Assembly: GCF_001665835.1 (NCBI RefSeq)
Contig: NZ_LZSX01000065.1
Location: 1-64,000, forward strand
Direction of reading: 5' to 3'
DNA length: 64,000 nt
Origin: Mycobacterium colombiense
GTDB lineage: Bacteria; Actinomycetota; Actinomycetes; Mycobacteriales; Mycobacteriaceae
The number at the start of each line of letters is the position of its first letter. Within the stretch, counting starts at the first letter, position 1. Positions 1 through 7,346 of this stretch are shown piece by piece. A program made the translations under genes and the position numbers. The notes below the pieces were generated by a model, which made no database searches, was not told where the DNA came from, and saw only the letters and a program-made list of their open reading frames with translations.

Positions 1-70
1 CCTTGGCCGCGGCCTTCTCGGCGGCTCGAGTCCTGTCTTCCACCTGGCGGTTGGCCGATTCGACCGTCTG
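1..70. repeat. 70-bp direct copy of positions 1157-1226
   Basis: Every base from 1 to 70 is identical to 1157-1226, inside the coiled-coil gene at 1023-1697; identity stops at 71 (g against c at 1227). On the minus strand this piece lies downstream of the truncated cutinase but in a different reading frame from the coiled-coil gene. It may extend left of the window. It is either the edge of a duplication or a chimeric sequence end. Confidence 0.9.
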
Positions 71-118
71 GGTGCGCAAATGCTGGTGACCTTGGAGCCA
101 TACGCGGGGTTGATCGTC
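70..118. repeat. 49-bp inverted repeat, left copy
   Basis: Positions 70-118 are the exact reverse complement of 842-890 (i pairs with 960-i). The sequence encodes the cutinase stretch TINPAYGSKVTSICAP, which occurs on the minus strand here and on the plus strand at the partner site. The two copies bracket 119-841 as perfect inverted repeats. Confidence 0.95.
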
Positions 119-606
119 GGCAGCGGCTGGCCGCCCCACAGCATGCTGGAGAACTGACTGGTGGGCTCGCCGAAGAGGGCGACGGCGGCGACGTGGTCGG
201 CGACCGAGGGCGGCATCGCGTTGGTGGCCAGATCGATCACAGTCGAGCCCTGAGAGTAGCCGCCGAGCACGATCTTCGAATTCGGGCAGCTGGCGACGAC
301 GTCCTGGATGTGCGCGCTGGCATCGTTGGACCCGGCGTTTGCGCTGTTGTGATAGTCGTCGTTGGCGGGGTAGTTGACCGCGTAGACGTCGACGGACTTA
401 CCGCCGAGCTGCGACGTGAGCGAGTCGACGAACGCCTGTCCGATGTTGCCCAGACCGGGCTCCTGGTGGGTGCCGCGGGCGAAAACCACCGAGACGTCCG
501 AGCAGCCATCGGCGGCGGCGGTGGGGGTCCCGAGGGGGGCACTCAGCAGCGCCCACGTCGTCGCAACCGAGATACCAACCCAGCGAGCAAATCTGCGTGC
601 ACTCAT
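70..606 (-). pseudogene. Cutinase (CFP21/Rv1984c-like), N-terminal part
   Basis: Secreted serine esterase of the CULP family, broken here. The minus-strand ATG at 606 opens a Sec signal peptide ending near AAADG (residue about 33). A mature domain follows with VFARGTHQEPG and the nucleophile motif GGYSQG (Ser about 118). The homologous protein stops at ...TSICAP (residue about 179), where the frame runs into unrelated DNA at 69. The missing 41 residues, which carry the catalytic Asp (DDPIC) and His (NIMAHV), are on the opposite strand at 891-1016. Joined, the pieces give about 220 residues, the normal family length. The sequence resembles CFP21 throughout. The break reflects either an inversion or an assembly fault. 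Confidence 0.85.
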
Positions 607-712
607 GCCGAGATCCTGTCATATCGTCGGTCATGGCCGTGCCGGCGGTTGACGCCAGGACGCTGAGGCTACGCTCGAGCGGACGAATGACGTTGCAGCG
701 CAACGCCAATGC

Positions 713-841
713 CTACGGTCCGGTGGTTCGGATGCGAATCGGGCCGCCCCAGTTGCCGCCGGGGTCGACGACCTTGCCGCGCTGTGTGATCTCCACCTCG
801 CCCGACCCGGCGAGCCGCGTTGCGGCCCGCGCCGCTGTTCT
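713..841 (-). CDS. 3' end of an unidentified gene, cut at the rearrangement junction
   Basis: A minus-strand frame ending at a stop at 713 encodes about 43 residues (TAARAATRLAGSGE to RIRTTGP) and runs without a break into the 49-bp repeat at 842. Were the 119-841 segment inverted, this tail would lie just upstream of the cutinase in the same direction, so it could be the C-terminus of a neighbour. The family is not recognised. The coding call rests only on codon-like composition. Confidence 0.25.
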   Translation of the reverse strand, partial: RTAARAATRLAGSGEVEITQRGKVVDPGGNWGGPIRIRTTGP

Positions 842-890
842 GACGATCAACCCCGCGTATGGCTCCAAGGTCACCAGCATTTGCGCACCC
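842..890. repeat. 49-bp inverted repeat, right copy
   Basis: Exact reverse complement of 70-118. Here the repeat reads on the plus strand into the genuine cutinase C-terminus, so this copy has the correct right-hand flank. The left copy has the correct N-terminal flank. Confidence 0.95.
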
Positions 891-1016
891 GACGATCCGA
901 TCTGCTCCGGCGGCGGCAACATCATGGCGCACGTTTCCTACATCGACGCCGGGATGACCGCCCAGGCCGCGACGTTTGCGGCCAACAAGATCAACCCGGG
1001 CGCCCCGAGCGTCTGA
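842..1016 (+). pseudogene. Cutinase (CFP21-like), C-terminal part
   Basis: The plus strand encodes TINPAYGSKVTSICAP followed by DDPICSGGGNIMAHVSY and ends in NPGAPSV with a TGA at 1014-1016. This supplies the catalytic Asp and His missing from the piece at 70-606. It has no start codon or signal peptide of its own, and the codons before 842 are not cutinase. It lies 6 bp from the converging coiled-coil gene, so the right flank looks native. The gene would be whole if 119-841 were turned round. Confidence 0.85.
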
Positions 1017-1022
1017 CACCCG

Positions 1023-1697
1023 TCAGTCGTTAGCCCGCTCCTGCTGGCGTTGCCGCTTCTCGGCGGCCGCCAACTGCGCCACCCGATCCGCCTCGGCGCG
1101 CTGCTCGGCGGCCTCGCCGAGCTTGTTCTCGGCCTCATCGACTTTGGCCGCGGAAACCTTGGCCGCGGCCTTCTCGGCGGCTCGAGTCCTGTCTTCCACC
1201 TGGCGGTTGGCCGATTCGACCGTCTGCTTGCGCTGGGAGGCGGTCTCGTCGGCGCGCCGCTTGGCCGCGGCGCTCCGCTTCTGCGCCGACTGCGCCGCTT
1301 CGCGTTTGCGCTGCTCGGCGGCGATTCGGGCCTCTTTGACTTCCTGCTGGGTGGCCTTCTGCGTTTCCTCGCGCCCCTGGATCGCCTCGTCGCGGGCGCT
1401 CCTGAGCTTGGCATCGGCCTGTGCCTTCCTCGCTGTGGCTTGCGCGTCCAGTTGAGCCGCCTGGCCCAGCGTGTCGCTGCGTTCGACCAGGGCGGCGCCC
1501 CGCTCGGCGAGCGTCGCGTCGCCGAGCACACTTCCGACGGTGCTGTCGAGCATGCCCAGCGAACGCTCGTACAGCAGTCGCGCCGGCGCCTCGGTGGGGA
1601 TGCGGTTGACGACCCGGTCCTCGATCAGCTGCAACGGGAATCGGGCGAGTTGGTAGTGAAACCGCAGGACTGCCAGCGGGACTTCGGAAATTTTCAT
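1023..1697 (-). CDS. Ala/Glu/Lys/Arg-rich coiled-coil protein
   Basis: A 224-residue protein of unknown function. Residues 1-60 form a compact N-terminal region (MKISEVPLAVLRFHYQLARF). From about residue 70 to the end the chain is highly charged and alanine-rich with a long predicted coiled coil. No signal peptide is seen. The ATG at 1697 is chosen because AGGAG lies six bases upstream; a TTG at 1700 is possible. It is transcribed after the CsbD-like gene, 27 bp downstream, so the two probably form an operon of stress-type or structural proteins. Bases 1157-1226 recur at the window edge. Confidence 0.75.
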   Translation of the reverse strand: MKISEVPLAVLRFHYQLARFPLQLIEDRVVNRIPTEAPARLLYERSLGMLDSTVGSVLGDATLAERGAALVERSDTLGQAAQLDAQATARKAQADAKLRSARDEAIQGREETQKATQQEVKEARIAAEQRKREAAQSAQKRSAAAKRRADETASQRKQTVESANRQVEDRTRAAEKAAAKVSAAKVDEAENKLGEAAEQRAEADRVAQLAAAEKRQRQQERAND

Positions 1698-1724
1698 CAA
1701 CTTCTCCTGGGGTGAGGCCCGCCG

Positions 1725-2282
1725 TCAGGGCAGGTCGGTTTCGTCGGTCACGTTCTGGGCGTGGCGCCGCAGCCGGTCGGCCTCCGACTCTTCGTTGCGA
1801 GCCACCTGAACCGAGCTCTGGTGTTCGGCGACGGCACCGACGATCTCCTCGGACGCCTCGCGGATCTCGGCGCGCTCTTCGGCCTTCGCCAGGTGGATGT
1901 CGCGCTGCGCGTCCACCTCGGCCTGGGTCTTCTCGGCGGTCGCCTGCTGATGCGCCGCCCGGTCGGCCGCACGCTTCTGGGCGGCCTCCTGGGCCTCGAT
2001 CGAATCCTCGGCGGCCACGGCCTGAGCGTTCGCCGCCAGGCGTTGTTGGGCACCTTCGGTCCTGGCCTCGGCCGCGTCCTCTTGGGCCTGTTTGGCCTGG
2101 GCTTCGGCCACGGCCTCGGTCGCATTCGCCTCTTTGCGTTCATGCGCCTGCGTTTGCTCGAGTTGCCCCTCGGCGGTCAGCGATTCGTTGCCCGTGACTG
2201 CGCCGACGACCTCTTTGGCTTTGCCCTTGACCGAGTCGATCAGGCCCCTACGCGCTTCGTCGGCCTTGTTGTGCTCACTCAT
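1725..2282 (-). CDS. CsbD-like domain protein with long coiled coil
   Basis: A 185-residue acidic, alanine-rich protein. Residues about 12-42 (GLIDSVKGKAKEVVGAVTGN and on to LTAEGQLEQ) match the CsbD-like fold of bacterial general-stress proteins. The remainder is a Glu/Ala/Lys coiled coil containing EETD near the end. AAGGAG lies four bases before the ATG at 2282; a second ATG directly upstream at 2285 is less well spaced. It is first gene of a likely pair with the coiled-coil gene at 1023. The function is unknown; a stress-response role is inferred from the domain only. Confidence 0.75.
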   Translation of the reverse strand: MSEHNKADEARRGLIDSVKGKAKEVVGAVTGNESLTAEGQLEQTQAHERKEANATEAVAEAQAKQAQEDAAEARTEGAQQRLAANAQAVAAEDSIEAQEAAQKRAADRAAHQQATAEKTQAEVDAQRDIHLAKAEERAEIREASEEIVGAVAEHQSSVQVARNEESEADRLRRHAQNVTDETDLP

Positions 2283-2495
2283 CATTCTCCTTGAGGCGTT
2301 GGCCAAAAACGTTCGTTCGTGTCAGGTATGTGATTCCACGAACTGGGCTGATCAAACACGGACGTGTGTCGGGTCACCGGGCGCCGAACGTGAGAATCGT
2401 GCTAGCCACTTCGAACCAACCGACAGCACAACATGTTTCACGGCCATCGCGCCGCGTGGTGCGCGAACGGGCCATATGGCGATACCCTGGCCGGC

Positions 2496-3044
2496 ATGGC
2501 CATCGAGTCCAGCATGCTCGCCCTCGGGACCGTCGCCCCGGCCTTCACGCTGCCCGAGCCGGCCACCGGCCGCACGCTCAGTCGCGACGATCTGACGGGC
2601 CCCGCCCTGGTCGTCACCTTCATCTGCAACCACTGCCCCTACGTGAAGCACGTCGCCGACGGGCTCGCCGCGCTCGGTCGTGACCTCGCCGAGCAAGGCG
2701 TTGCGATGGTGGGCATTTCGAGCAATGACGTGGTCACCTACCCGCAGGACGGGCCCGATCAGATGGTCGCGGAAGCTCGCAGCCATGGCTGGACGTTCCC
2801 GTACCTCTACGACGAAACCCAAGATGTTGCCCGCGCTTACTCGGCCGCCTGCACGCCCGACACCTTCGTGTTCGACGGCGAACGCCGGCTGGTCTACCGC
2901 GGCCAGCTGGACGACTCCCGGCCCAAAAACGGCCGGCCGGTCACGGCCGCGGATGTCCGCGCCGCGGTCGACGCGGTATTGGCCGGGCAGCCGGTGAATC
3001 CCGAACAGCGCCCGTCCATCGGGTGCGGCATCAAATGGCGTTGA
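2496..3044 (+). CDS. Thioredoxin-family (redoxin-like) protein
   Basis: A 182-residue cytosolic thioredoxin-fold protein. It opens with the AhpC/TSA-like LGTVAPAFTLPEP and has a CxxC-type centre in FICNHCPYVKH (residues about 45-55). A later cis-Pro-like loop reads AACTPDTFVFD, and the C-terminus has GCGIKWR. Proteins of this type usually carry out thiol-disulfide exchange or peroxide reduction, but the substrate is unknown. The ATG at 2496 gives the family N-terminus MAIESSMLALG; upstream in-frame codons look non-coding. It stands alone, 62 bp before the dehydrogenase. Confidence 0.85.
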   Translation: MAIESSMLALGTVAPAFTLPEPATGRTLSRDDLTGPALVVTFICNHCPYVKHVADGLAALGRDLAEQGVAMVGISSNDVVTYPQDGPDQMVAEARSHGWTFPYLYDETQDVARAYSAACTPDTFVFDGERRLVYRGQLDDSRPKNGRPVTAADVRAAVDAVLAGQPVNPEQRPSIGCGIKWR

Positions 3045-3106
3045 GGCACGGTTGAAAACATCGATTCCGGGTAGCTGGGCTCCCACTACCGCGAGAGGGA
3101 GGCGTT

Positions 3107-4123
3107 ATGCGAGGAGCTGTCATCTACGGCGCCGGCGATGTCCGATTCGAAGACCTGCCCGAACCCGAGATCGTCGCCCCCACCGACGCGATCATCCGCA
3201 CCACCGCGACCTGCGTGTGCGGCTCAGACCTCTGGGACTACCGCGGTATCAACCCCGTTCCCGAGCCCAAGCCGTTCGGTCACGAGTACTGCGGTGTCGT
3301 CGAAGCCGTCGGTAGCGACGTCACCTCGGTCAAGCCCGGTCAGTTCGTCATCGGATCCTTCTACGCCTCCGACGGCACCTGTCCGAATTGCCGCAACGGA
3401 GTTCAGAGTTCGTGCGTAAACCGCGTGCTGATGGGCGGCTGCCAAGCGGAGTCCGTGCGCATCCCCTGGGCCGACGGCAGTCTCGTGGCACTGCCCGACC
3501 AACCCGACGAGGAATCGATCCCGGACTTTCTGACCCTGTCGGACGTGATGGGCACCGGGTGGTTCGCCGCCGAAGCGGCCGGCGTCGCTGCCGGCATGAC
3601 GGTGGCCGTGGTGGGTGACGGTGCGGTGGGGCTGTGCGCGGTGCTGGCCGCCCGCGAAAAGGGCGCCGAGCGGCTCATCGCGATGAGCCGCCACGAGCCC
3701 CGGCAGAAGCTGGCCCGTGAATTCGGCGCCACCGACGTCGTCACCGAACGCGGCGACGACGGAGTCGCCGTCATCAAGGAGATGACCGAAGGCGTCGGCG
3801 CCGACGCCGTGCTGGAATGCGTGGGCACCGGCCAGGCCATGCAACAAGCCATCCAGTCCGCTCGCCCGGGCGCCTTCGTCGGGTTCGTGGGTGTCCCCCA
3901 CGATGTCGCCATCACCGGCGAGCAACTCTTCAGCAACCAGGTCGGGCTGCGCGGCGGACCCGCCCCGGTCCGGCATTTCCTGCCCTCCCTGATCGAGTCG
4001 GTGCTCGACGGAAAAATGAACCCCGGCAAGGTGTTTGACCTGCACCTGCCCCTCGAGCAGGTCGCCGATGCCTATCGGGCCATGGATGAGCGCCGCGCCA
4101 TCAAGGCCTTCCTGCAGCCCTAG
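3107..4123 (+). CDS. Zinc-dependent alcohol dehydrogenase family protein
   Basis: A 338-residue medium-chain dehydrogenase/reductase. The catalytic zinc region is CVCGSDLWDY with GHEYCGVV (residues about 36-70). A structural-zinc loop CPNCRNGVQSSC follows (about 90-101). The Rossmann region has VVGDGAVGLCAV and lies near residue 170. It probably oxidises or reduces an alcohol/aldehyde with NAD(P); the substrate cannot be read from sequence. An AGGGAGG ribosome-binding site precedes the ATG. Length and motifs are complete. The neighbours give no pathway clue. Confidence 0.9.
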   Translation: MRGAVIYGAGDVRFEDLPEPEIVAPTDAIIRTTATCVCGSDLWDYRGINPVPEPKPFGHEYCGVVEAVGSDVTSVKPGQFVIGSFYASDGTCPNCRNGVQSSCVNRVLMGGCQAESVRIPWADGSLVALPDQPDEESIPDFLTLSDVMGTGWFAAEAAGVAAGMTVAVVGDGAVGLCAVLAAREKGAERLIAMSRHEPRQKLAREFGATDVVTERGDDGVAVIKEMTEGVGADAVLECVGTGQAMQQAIQSARPGAFVGFVGVPHDVAITGEQLFSNQVGLRGGPAPVRHFLPSLIESVLDGKMNPGKVFDLHLPLEQVADAYRAMDERRAIKAFLQP

Positions 4124-4188
4124 GTGAGGCCGGTCACTGCGCCGGCCGACCGAACGCCCGCCGCGCCTTTTCGGCTAACGTCGACCGT

Positions 4189-4443
4189 ATGTCCAAAGTC
4201 TCCGGCAACGACCTGATCGACGACGTCACCCCTGGCGACATCATCGCCGTGGACCGCGGCTCGGGTGAACGGCCCTACAAAGTCGTCTTCAAGGACCCCA
4301 GCGACGCGGGGTATCTCATCACGTTCGAGACCGACGACGGTGAGACCTTTCAGCTCGATCTGGCGGCCGGCACCCGGGTGAAACGGTCCCTCGAGGCGAA
4401 GTGGGAATCCGCTCAGAGCCCGACCCCCAACTCGGAGAACTGA
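4189..4443 (+). CDS. Small conserved-type hypothetical protein (84 aa)
   Basis: A short acidic protein with a beta-rich pattern (TPGDIIAVDRG, YKVVFKDPSD, YLITFETDDGETF) resembling a small SH3-like or oligonucleotide-fold barrel. The tail SAQSPTPNSEN is low complexity. No signal peptide or membrane segment is present. The ATG at 4189 follows a CGACCGT stretch without a clear Shine-Dalgarno. It lies 65 bp after the dehydrogenase and may share its transcript. No function is assigned. Confidence 0.65.
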   Translation: MSKVSGNDLIDDVTPGDIIAVDRGSGERPYKVVFKDPSDAGYLITFETDDGETFQLDLAAGTRVKRSLEAKWESAQSPTPNSEN

Positions 4444-4638
4444 AGCCCGCCCTCAGCGCGCGCTCGACCGGAACGCGTTGGCGGACAGTCAATTCGACGA
4501 CCTACACGCACGTCGTCCCGCCGCATCGCGGAGCGCCGGGCGCCGACAGCGTGGATGCCGTCGGCAAGTTCCTGACGTACCAGCCGTTTGGGTGGCGTCT
4601 GGGCGGGTACCGCCATGCCCCGACGGAGGGAGCGCGCG

Positions 4639-4740
4639 ATGGGACCCGTTCACGAGCAGCAAGAAGACTTGCATCCGGGTGGTGACATGGCCAAACGCTT
4701 GCGGCGCCGCCCACGACGACGGGGCCGGCGTCACTCATGA
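4639..4740 (+). CDS. Tiny arginine-rich ORF (33 aa) coupled to the next gene
   Basis: A 33-codon frame starts at ATG 4639, seven bases after a strong GGAGGGAG. It ends in TGA at 4738-4740, which overlaps the next gene's ATG (ATGA, 4737-4740). The peptide begins MGPVHEQQEDLHPGGD and ends in a basic run (AKRLRRRPRRRGRRHS) that could bind nucleic acid or membranes. The good ribosome-binding site and four-base overlap suggest it is translated, perhaps as a leader coupling translation of the downstream membrane protein. No homologue is known to me. Confidence 0.5.
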   Translation: MGPVHEQQEDLHPGGDMAKRLRRRPRRRGRRHS

Positions 4741-4985
4741 CCGCGCAACCGCCCGATCCCGACCCGACGCAGATCCCGGGCCTGCAGCCAGGAGGAGGTG
4801 CCGCACCGGGCAGCACTCCCCCGGCGGCGCCCCGAACCTCCGGGGTGTCCGAGCCACAACCGCCGAACACCCGGCGATTCACCCCCAGCTCCGTGCTCAC
4901 CGTGGTCGCCGTCTGCATCTTCGTCGTTGCGTTCATCGCGGTGGCGGTGCTGTTGGTGATGAAGATGGTCGGGGCAACCGGTTGA
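4737..4985 (+). CDS. DUF6480-like small membrane protein
   Basis: An 82-residue protein. A Pro/Gly-rich N-terminus with DPDPTQIPGLQPGGG and STPPAAP resembles the actinobacterial DUF6480 signature. A single C-terminal membrane helix follows (SVLTVVAVCIFVVAFIAVAV, residues about 52-76). It probably sits in the membrane with the N-terminus on one face. Start overlaps the stop of the preceding 33-codon ORF by four bases. Biological role unknown. Confidence 0.65.
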   Translation: MTAQPPDPDPTQIPGLQPGGGAAPGSTPPAAPRTSGVSEPQPPNTRRFTPSSVLTVVAVCIFVVAFIAVAVLLVMKMVGATG

Positions 4986-5049
4986 CATGCCGAAACCAAC
5001 TAAGACACTTCCTGATTACGTTGGCTTCCTAACGGGCATAGCCACATGC

Positions 5050-5268
5050 ATGGTCGACGATGCCGCGCAGGCCCCGCAGGAGAATCCCGAAAAGGACCGG
5101 TCGCAGTGGGTGACCGGCGACGAACCCATGACCGGGCCGCAGCGCAGCTACTTGAACACGCTGGCACAAGAGGCCGGCGAAGAGATCCCGGACAACCTCA
5201 CCAAGGCCCAGGCCTCCAGCCTGATCGACGAGCTGCAACGGCGAACCGGACGGGGCGCTGGCTCATGA
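5050..5268 (+). CDS. DUF3072-type small protein
   Basis: A 72-residue soluble protein. Residues about 26-65 (PMTGPQRSYLNTLAQEAGEE and NLTKAQASSLIDELQ) match the DUF3072 helical module common in actinobacteria. A start at 4987 is also open but gives an atypical N-terminus; neither start has a clear ribosome-binding site, so the boundary is uncertain. It overlaps the next gene by four bases (ATGA), suggesting a two-gene unit. Function unknown. Confidence 0.65.
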   Translation: MVDDAAQAPQENPEKDRSQWVTGDEPMTGPQRSYLNTLAQEAGEEIPDNLTKAQASSLIDELQRRTGRGAGS

Positions 5269-5516
5269 CCATTGACGCCGAGGACGTGAGACAGCTACTC
5301 GCCAGCCCGGACGCCGACGCAACGCTGGTGGTGATTGAGGGGCGCGCCATGGTCGTCGCGCCTGCTGATCTGGACTCGGCCGAATACCGAGGGGCCCTGC
5401 AGGTCGCGACGCGCCAGGAATTGGTGCAGCGAGTCGGACACCCGGAGTTGTCCGACCGCGAGGTGACCGAGCAGGCCGAGGAACTCGACACCGCACTGCG
5501 CAACTTGGGCGGCTGA
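5265..5516 (+). CDS. Hypothetical small acidic protein (83 aa)
   Basis: A protein of 83 residues starting MTIDAEDVRQLLAS. It contains a hydrophobic strand pair (ATLVVIEGRAMVVAP) followed by an acidic helical C-terminus. No signal peptide or known motif is seen. The ATG overlaps the stop of the DUF3072 gene, so translation is probably coupled. It converges with the MOSC gene 18 bp further on. Confidence 0.55.
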   Translation: MTIDAEDVRQLLASPDADATLVVIEGRAMVVAPADLDSAEYRGALQVATRQELVQRVGHPELSDREVTEQAEELDTALRNLGG

Positions 5517-5534
5517 CGCGTTGTTGCGCAGCCG

Positions 5535-6377
5535 CTATGACCCGATGGTGACTCGGTCACCGACGCGGATGACGCCTTGGGTCACTACCGCAAGGTAGGC
5601 GCCCGCGCATGGCTGCGCGCCGTGACCGCCTGTGTTCAAACGGTTTTCGGCCGCAGGTACGCGAAGCGCCTGCGGAGTCCGCGGCAACGGCCCGTGTTCG
5701 AGCGTGGGGACCACGCAGCGCGATGTGGCCGTCAGGACGCGCAGCCGCGTCTCCCCGATGGCGATTTCGCCGCCCACCCAGTCGTTTTCGGCATACGGCG
5801 GATAGTCGGGCGGCGTCGCGATCACCAGATTCGGGCGATAGCGCAGCGCCTCCACGCCGATGTGTTCGAGGGTGGCCGTCGTGATCGTATGCAACGGGGC
5901 TTCGTCGGTGAACGACTCGCCCGGGGTGGCCGCAGCGATCCGCAGGATGCGGCCATCGACCTCGGCGTCGAGTCCGAGTTCCAGCAATTGCTCCGGGTCG
6001 GGGCGCACCAGTGTGGCGCCATCGGGGCGTTGGGTGACCAACCGGACCCGCCGGCCTGTCAGCCGCGAGATCAGCTCGTCGACGCCCGGATCGTCGGCGG
6101 CCACGTCGGTCCCGTCGGGCAGGCTGATGCGCACACCCCGGGCGTCGGCATGTGCGGTGCATGACAACAGACGGCGCCACAGCCGCGGATTCTTGGCGCT
6201 GGCCACGTGCCCGGTCTCACCGTCGAGGAGCGCCAGCCGCCGGTCGCCCTCGGCGCCGCGCTCATCGACCAGCAGGCGATCGAGGGCTTCGCCGAGCATC
6301 GACTTCACCGGATAGCGAAGCAACGCCTGCACCCGCATCCCTGCGGCATCGGAGGCCTGGGCGGCCGAGTTGTCCAT
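5535..6377 (-). CDS. MOSC domain-containing protein
   Basis: A 280-residue protein with an N-terminal MOSC beta-barrel (LLRYPVKSMLGE, residues about 18-30) and a C-terminal MOSC core. The core has the conserved cysteine in TSRCVVPTLEHG and ends GVIRVGDRVTI. MOSC proteins handle molybdenum cofactor or deliver sulfur to it, and some reduce N-hydroxylated compounds. The start at 6377 has GGAGG six bases upstream; a longer frame to 6401 is less likely. It is cytosolic and transcribed alone. Confidence 0.88.
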   Translation of the reverse strand: MDNSAAQASDAAGMRVQALLRYPVKSMLGEALDRLLVDERGAEGDRRLALLDGETGHVASAKNPRLWRRLLSCTAHADARGVRISLPDGTDVAADDPGVDELISRLTGRRVRLVTQRPDGATLVRPDPEQLLELGLDAEVDGRILRIAAATPGESFTDEAPLHTITTATLEHIGVEALRYRPNLVIATPPDYPPYAENDWVGGEIAIGETRLRVLTATSRCVVPTLEHGPLPRTPQALRVPAAENRLNTGGHGAQPCAGAYLAVVTQGVIRVGDRVTIGS

Positions 6378-6439
6378 CACGCGCCTCCACTGAAGTTCCA
6401 CTGCTCACTGTGCCCGAAATCGCCTGGCGTCACCAGGGA

Positions 6440-7213
6440 TCAGCCGGGCACCGCCGTCACCACGATCGACTGATCACTGGTCTGCCAGGCCGTCATGAAC
6501 GTGCTGAAGCTGACCTGTTCGTCGGCATGGTCGATGCCGGGGTCGTTGAGGTGCACGATCTCTTTGCCGGTGTCGATGCCCGTCACGACCAGGAAATGGT
6601 CGGCCTTGGTGCGCTGGTCGTCGGCGTTCAAGATGACCGAGGAGTTGACGAAGGCGATGAGCTTTCGGTCCTTGGCCAGGTATTGCTCGAGAAGCGGCAA
6701 TCCGTTCCGGTCCCGGTCGGACGTGGAGGTCATCTCGGATTTGATCCCGAAGTGGTTGAGCAGGATCACCAGGTCGGACATTGAGATGCCGGCGTTCGGG
6801 CCGGAGTGGGTCGGGTCGTTGCGCGGCGCGTAGATCGGTCCGGGATTGGCCCCCGACGGCGTCGACTCCGCCAGGTCCAGCATCTGCCGCTCGGTGGGTG
6901 CGTTGCCGGTGACCTCGCCCACCACGTCGGCGATCGACACGAGTCCACAGTTGTCCTCGAGCGATTGCGCCACCCAGTACTTCGCCGCGGCGGCGGGGTT
7001 GCCGTACACGCCGGGGGCGGTTGCCTCGGGGCCGTCTCCCCGAGCAGGCGATGAATTAGTCTGTGCCGCAACGATTGTGGTCAACGAGGTGGTGGCGGCC
7101 GTGGTCGCCGGCGGGGCGCCGCCGCACCCCGAGACGAGCGCCGCGGTGGCCAAACCGATGCATGCGCCGATCACCGCGGCGCGGGCCGCGGGGGCGATCC
7201 GAAATGTGAGCAT
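6440..7213 (-). CDS. Peptidase C39-like lipoprotein
   Basis: A protein of 257 residues with a lipoprotein signal peptide (ALVSGCGG, lipidated Cys about 30) and a Thr/Pro-rich linker. A papain-like C39-type domain follows: Cys in EDNCGLVSIAD, His in ADHFLVVTG, Asp/Asn in HLNDPG. All three catalytic positions appear intact, so it may be an outer-face cysteine peptidase, though many such domains are non-peptidase. The start MLTFRIAP gives a proper signal sequence; the frame upstream to 7273 does not. It lies 133 bp downstream of the PPE gene on the same strand. Confidence 0.75.
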   Translation of the reverse strand: MLTFRIAPAARAAVIGACIGLATAALVSGCGGAPPATTAATTSLTTIVAAQTNSSPARGDGPEATAPGVYGNPAAAAKYWVAQSLEDNCGLVSIADVVGEVTGNAPTERQMLDLAESTPSGANPGPIYAPRNDPTHSGPNAGISMSDLVILLNHFGIKSEMTSTSDRDRNGLPLLEQYLAKDRKLIAFVNSSVILNADDQRTKADHFLVVTGIDTGKEIVHLNDPGIDHADEQVSFSTFMTAWQTSDQSIVVTAVPG

Positions 7214-7346
7214 GAGCGAGGAAGGTCCCGTCGACGGTCGAATGGCCAGCAAACGGTAGCACCCGCAGCGCACCGCTATTGCCGAATAAAGCGTGAACCT
7301 TGTGCTCGCCCGGATTGACCGACGAACGCACAGCGCCGGGCCCGGA

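Noticed and set aside
1023..2282. Long alanine/charged coiled coils as phage tape-measure or toxin repeats
   Set aside because: The proteins are short, one has a CsbD-like domain, and no phage or toxin genes are nearby.
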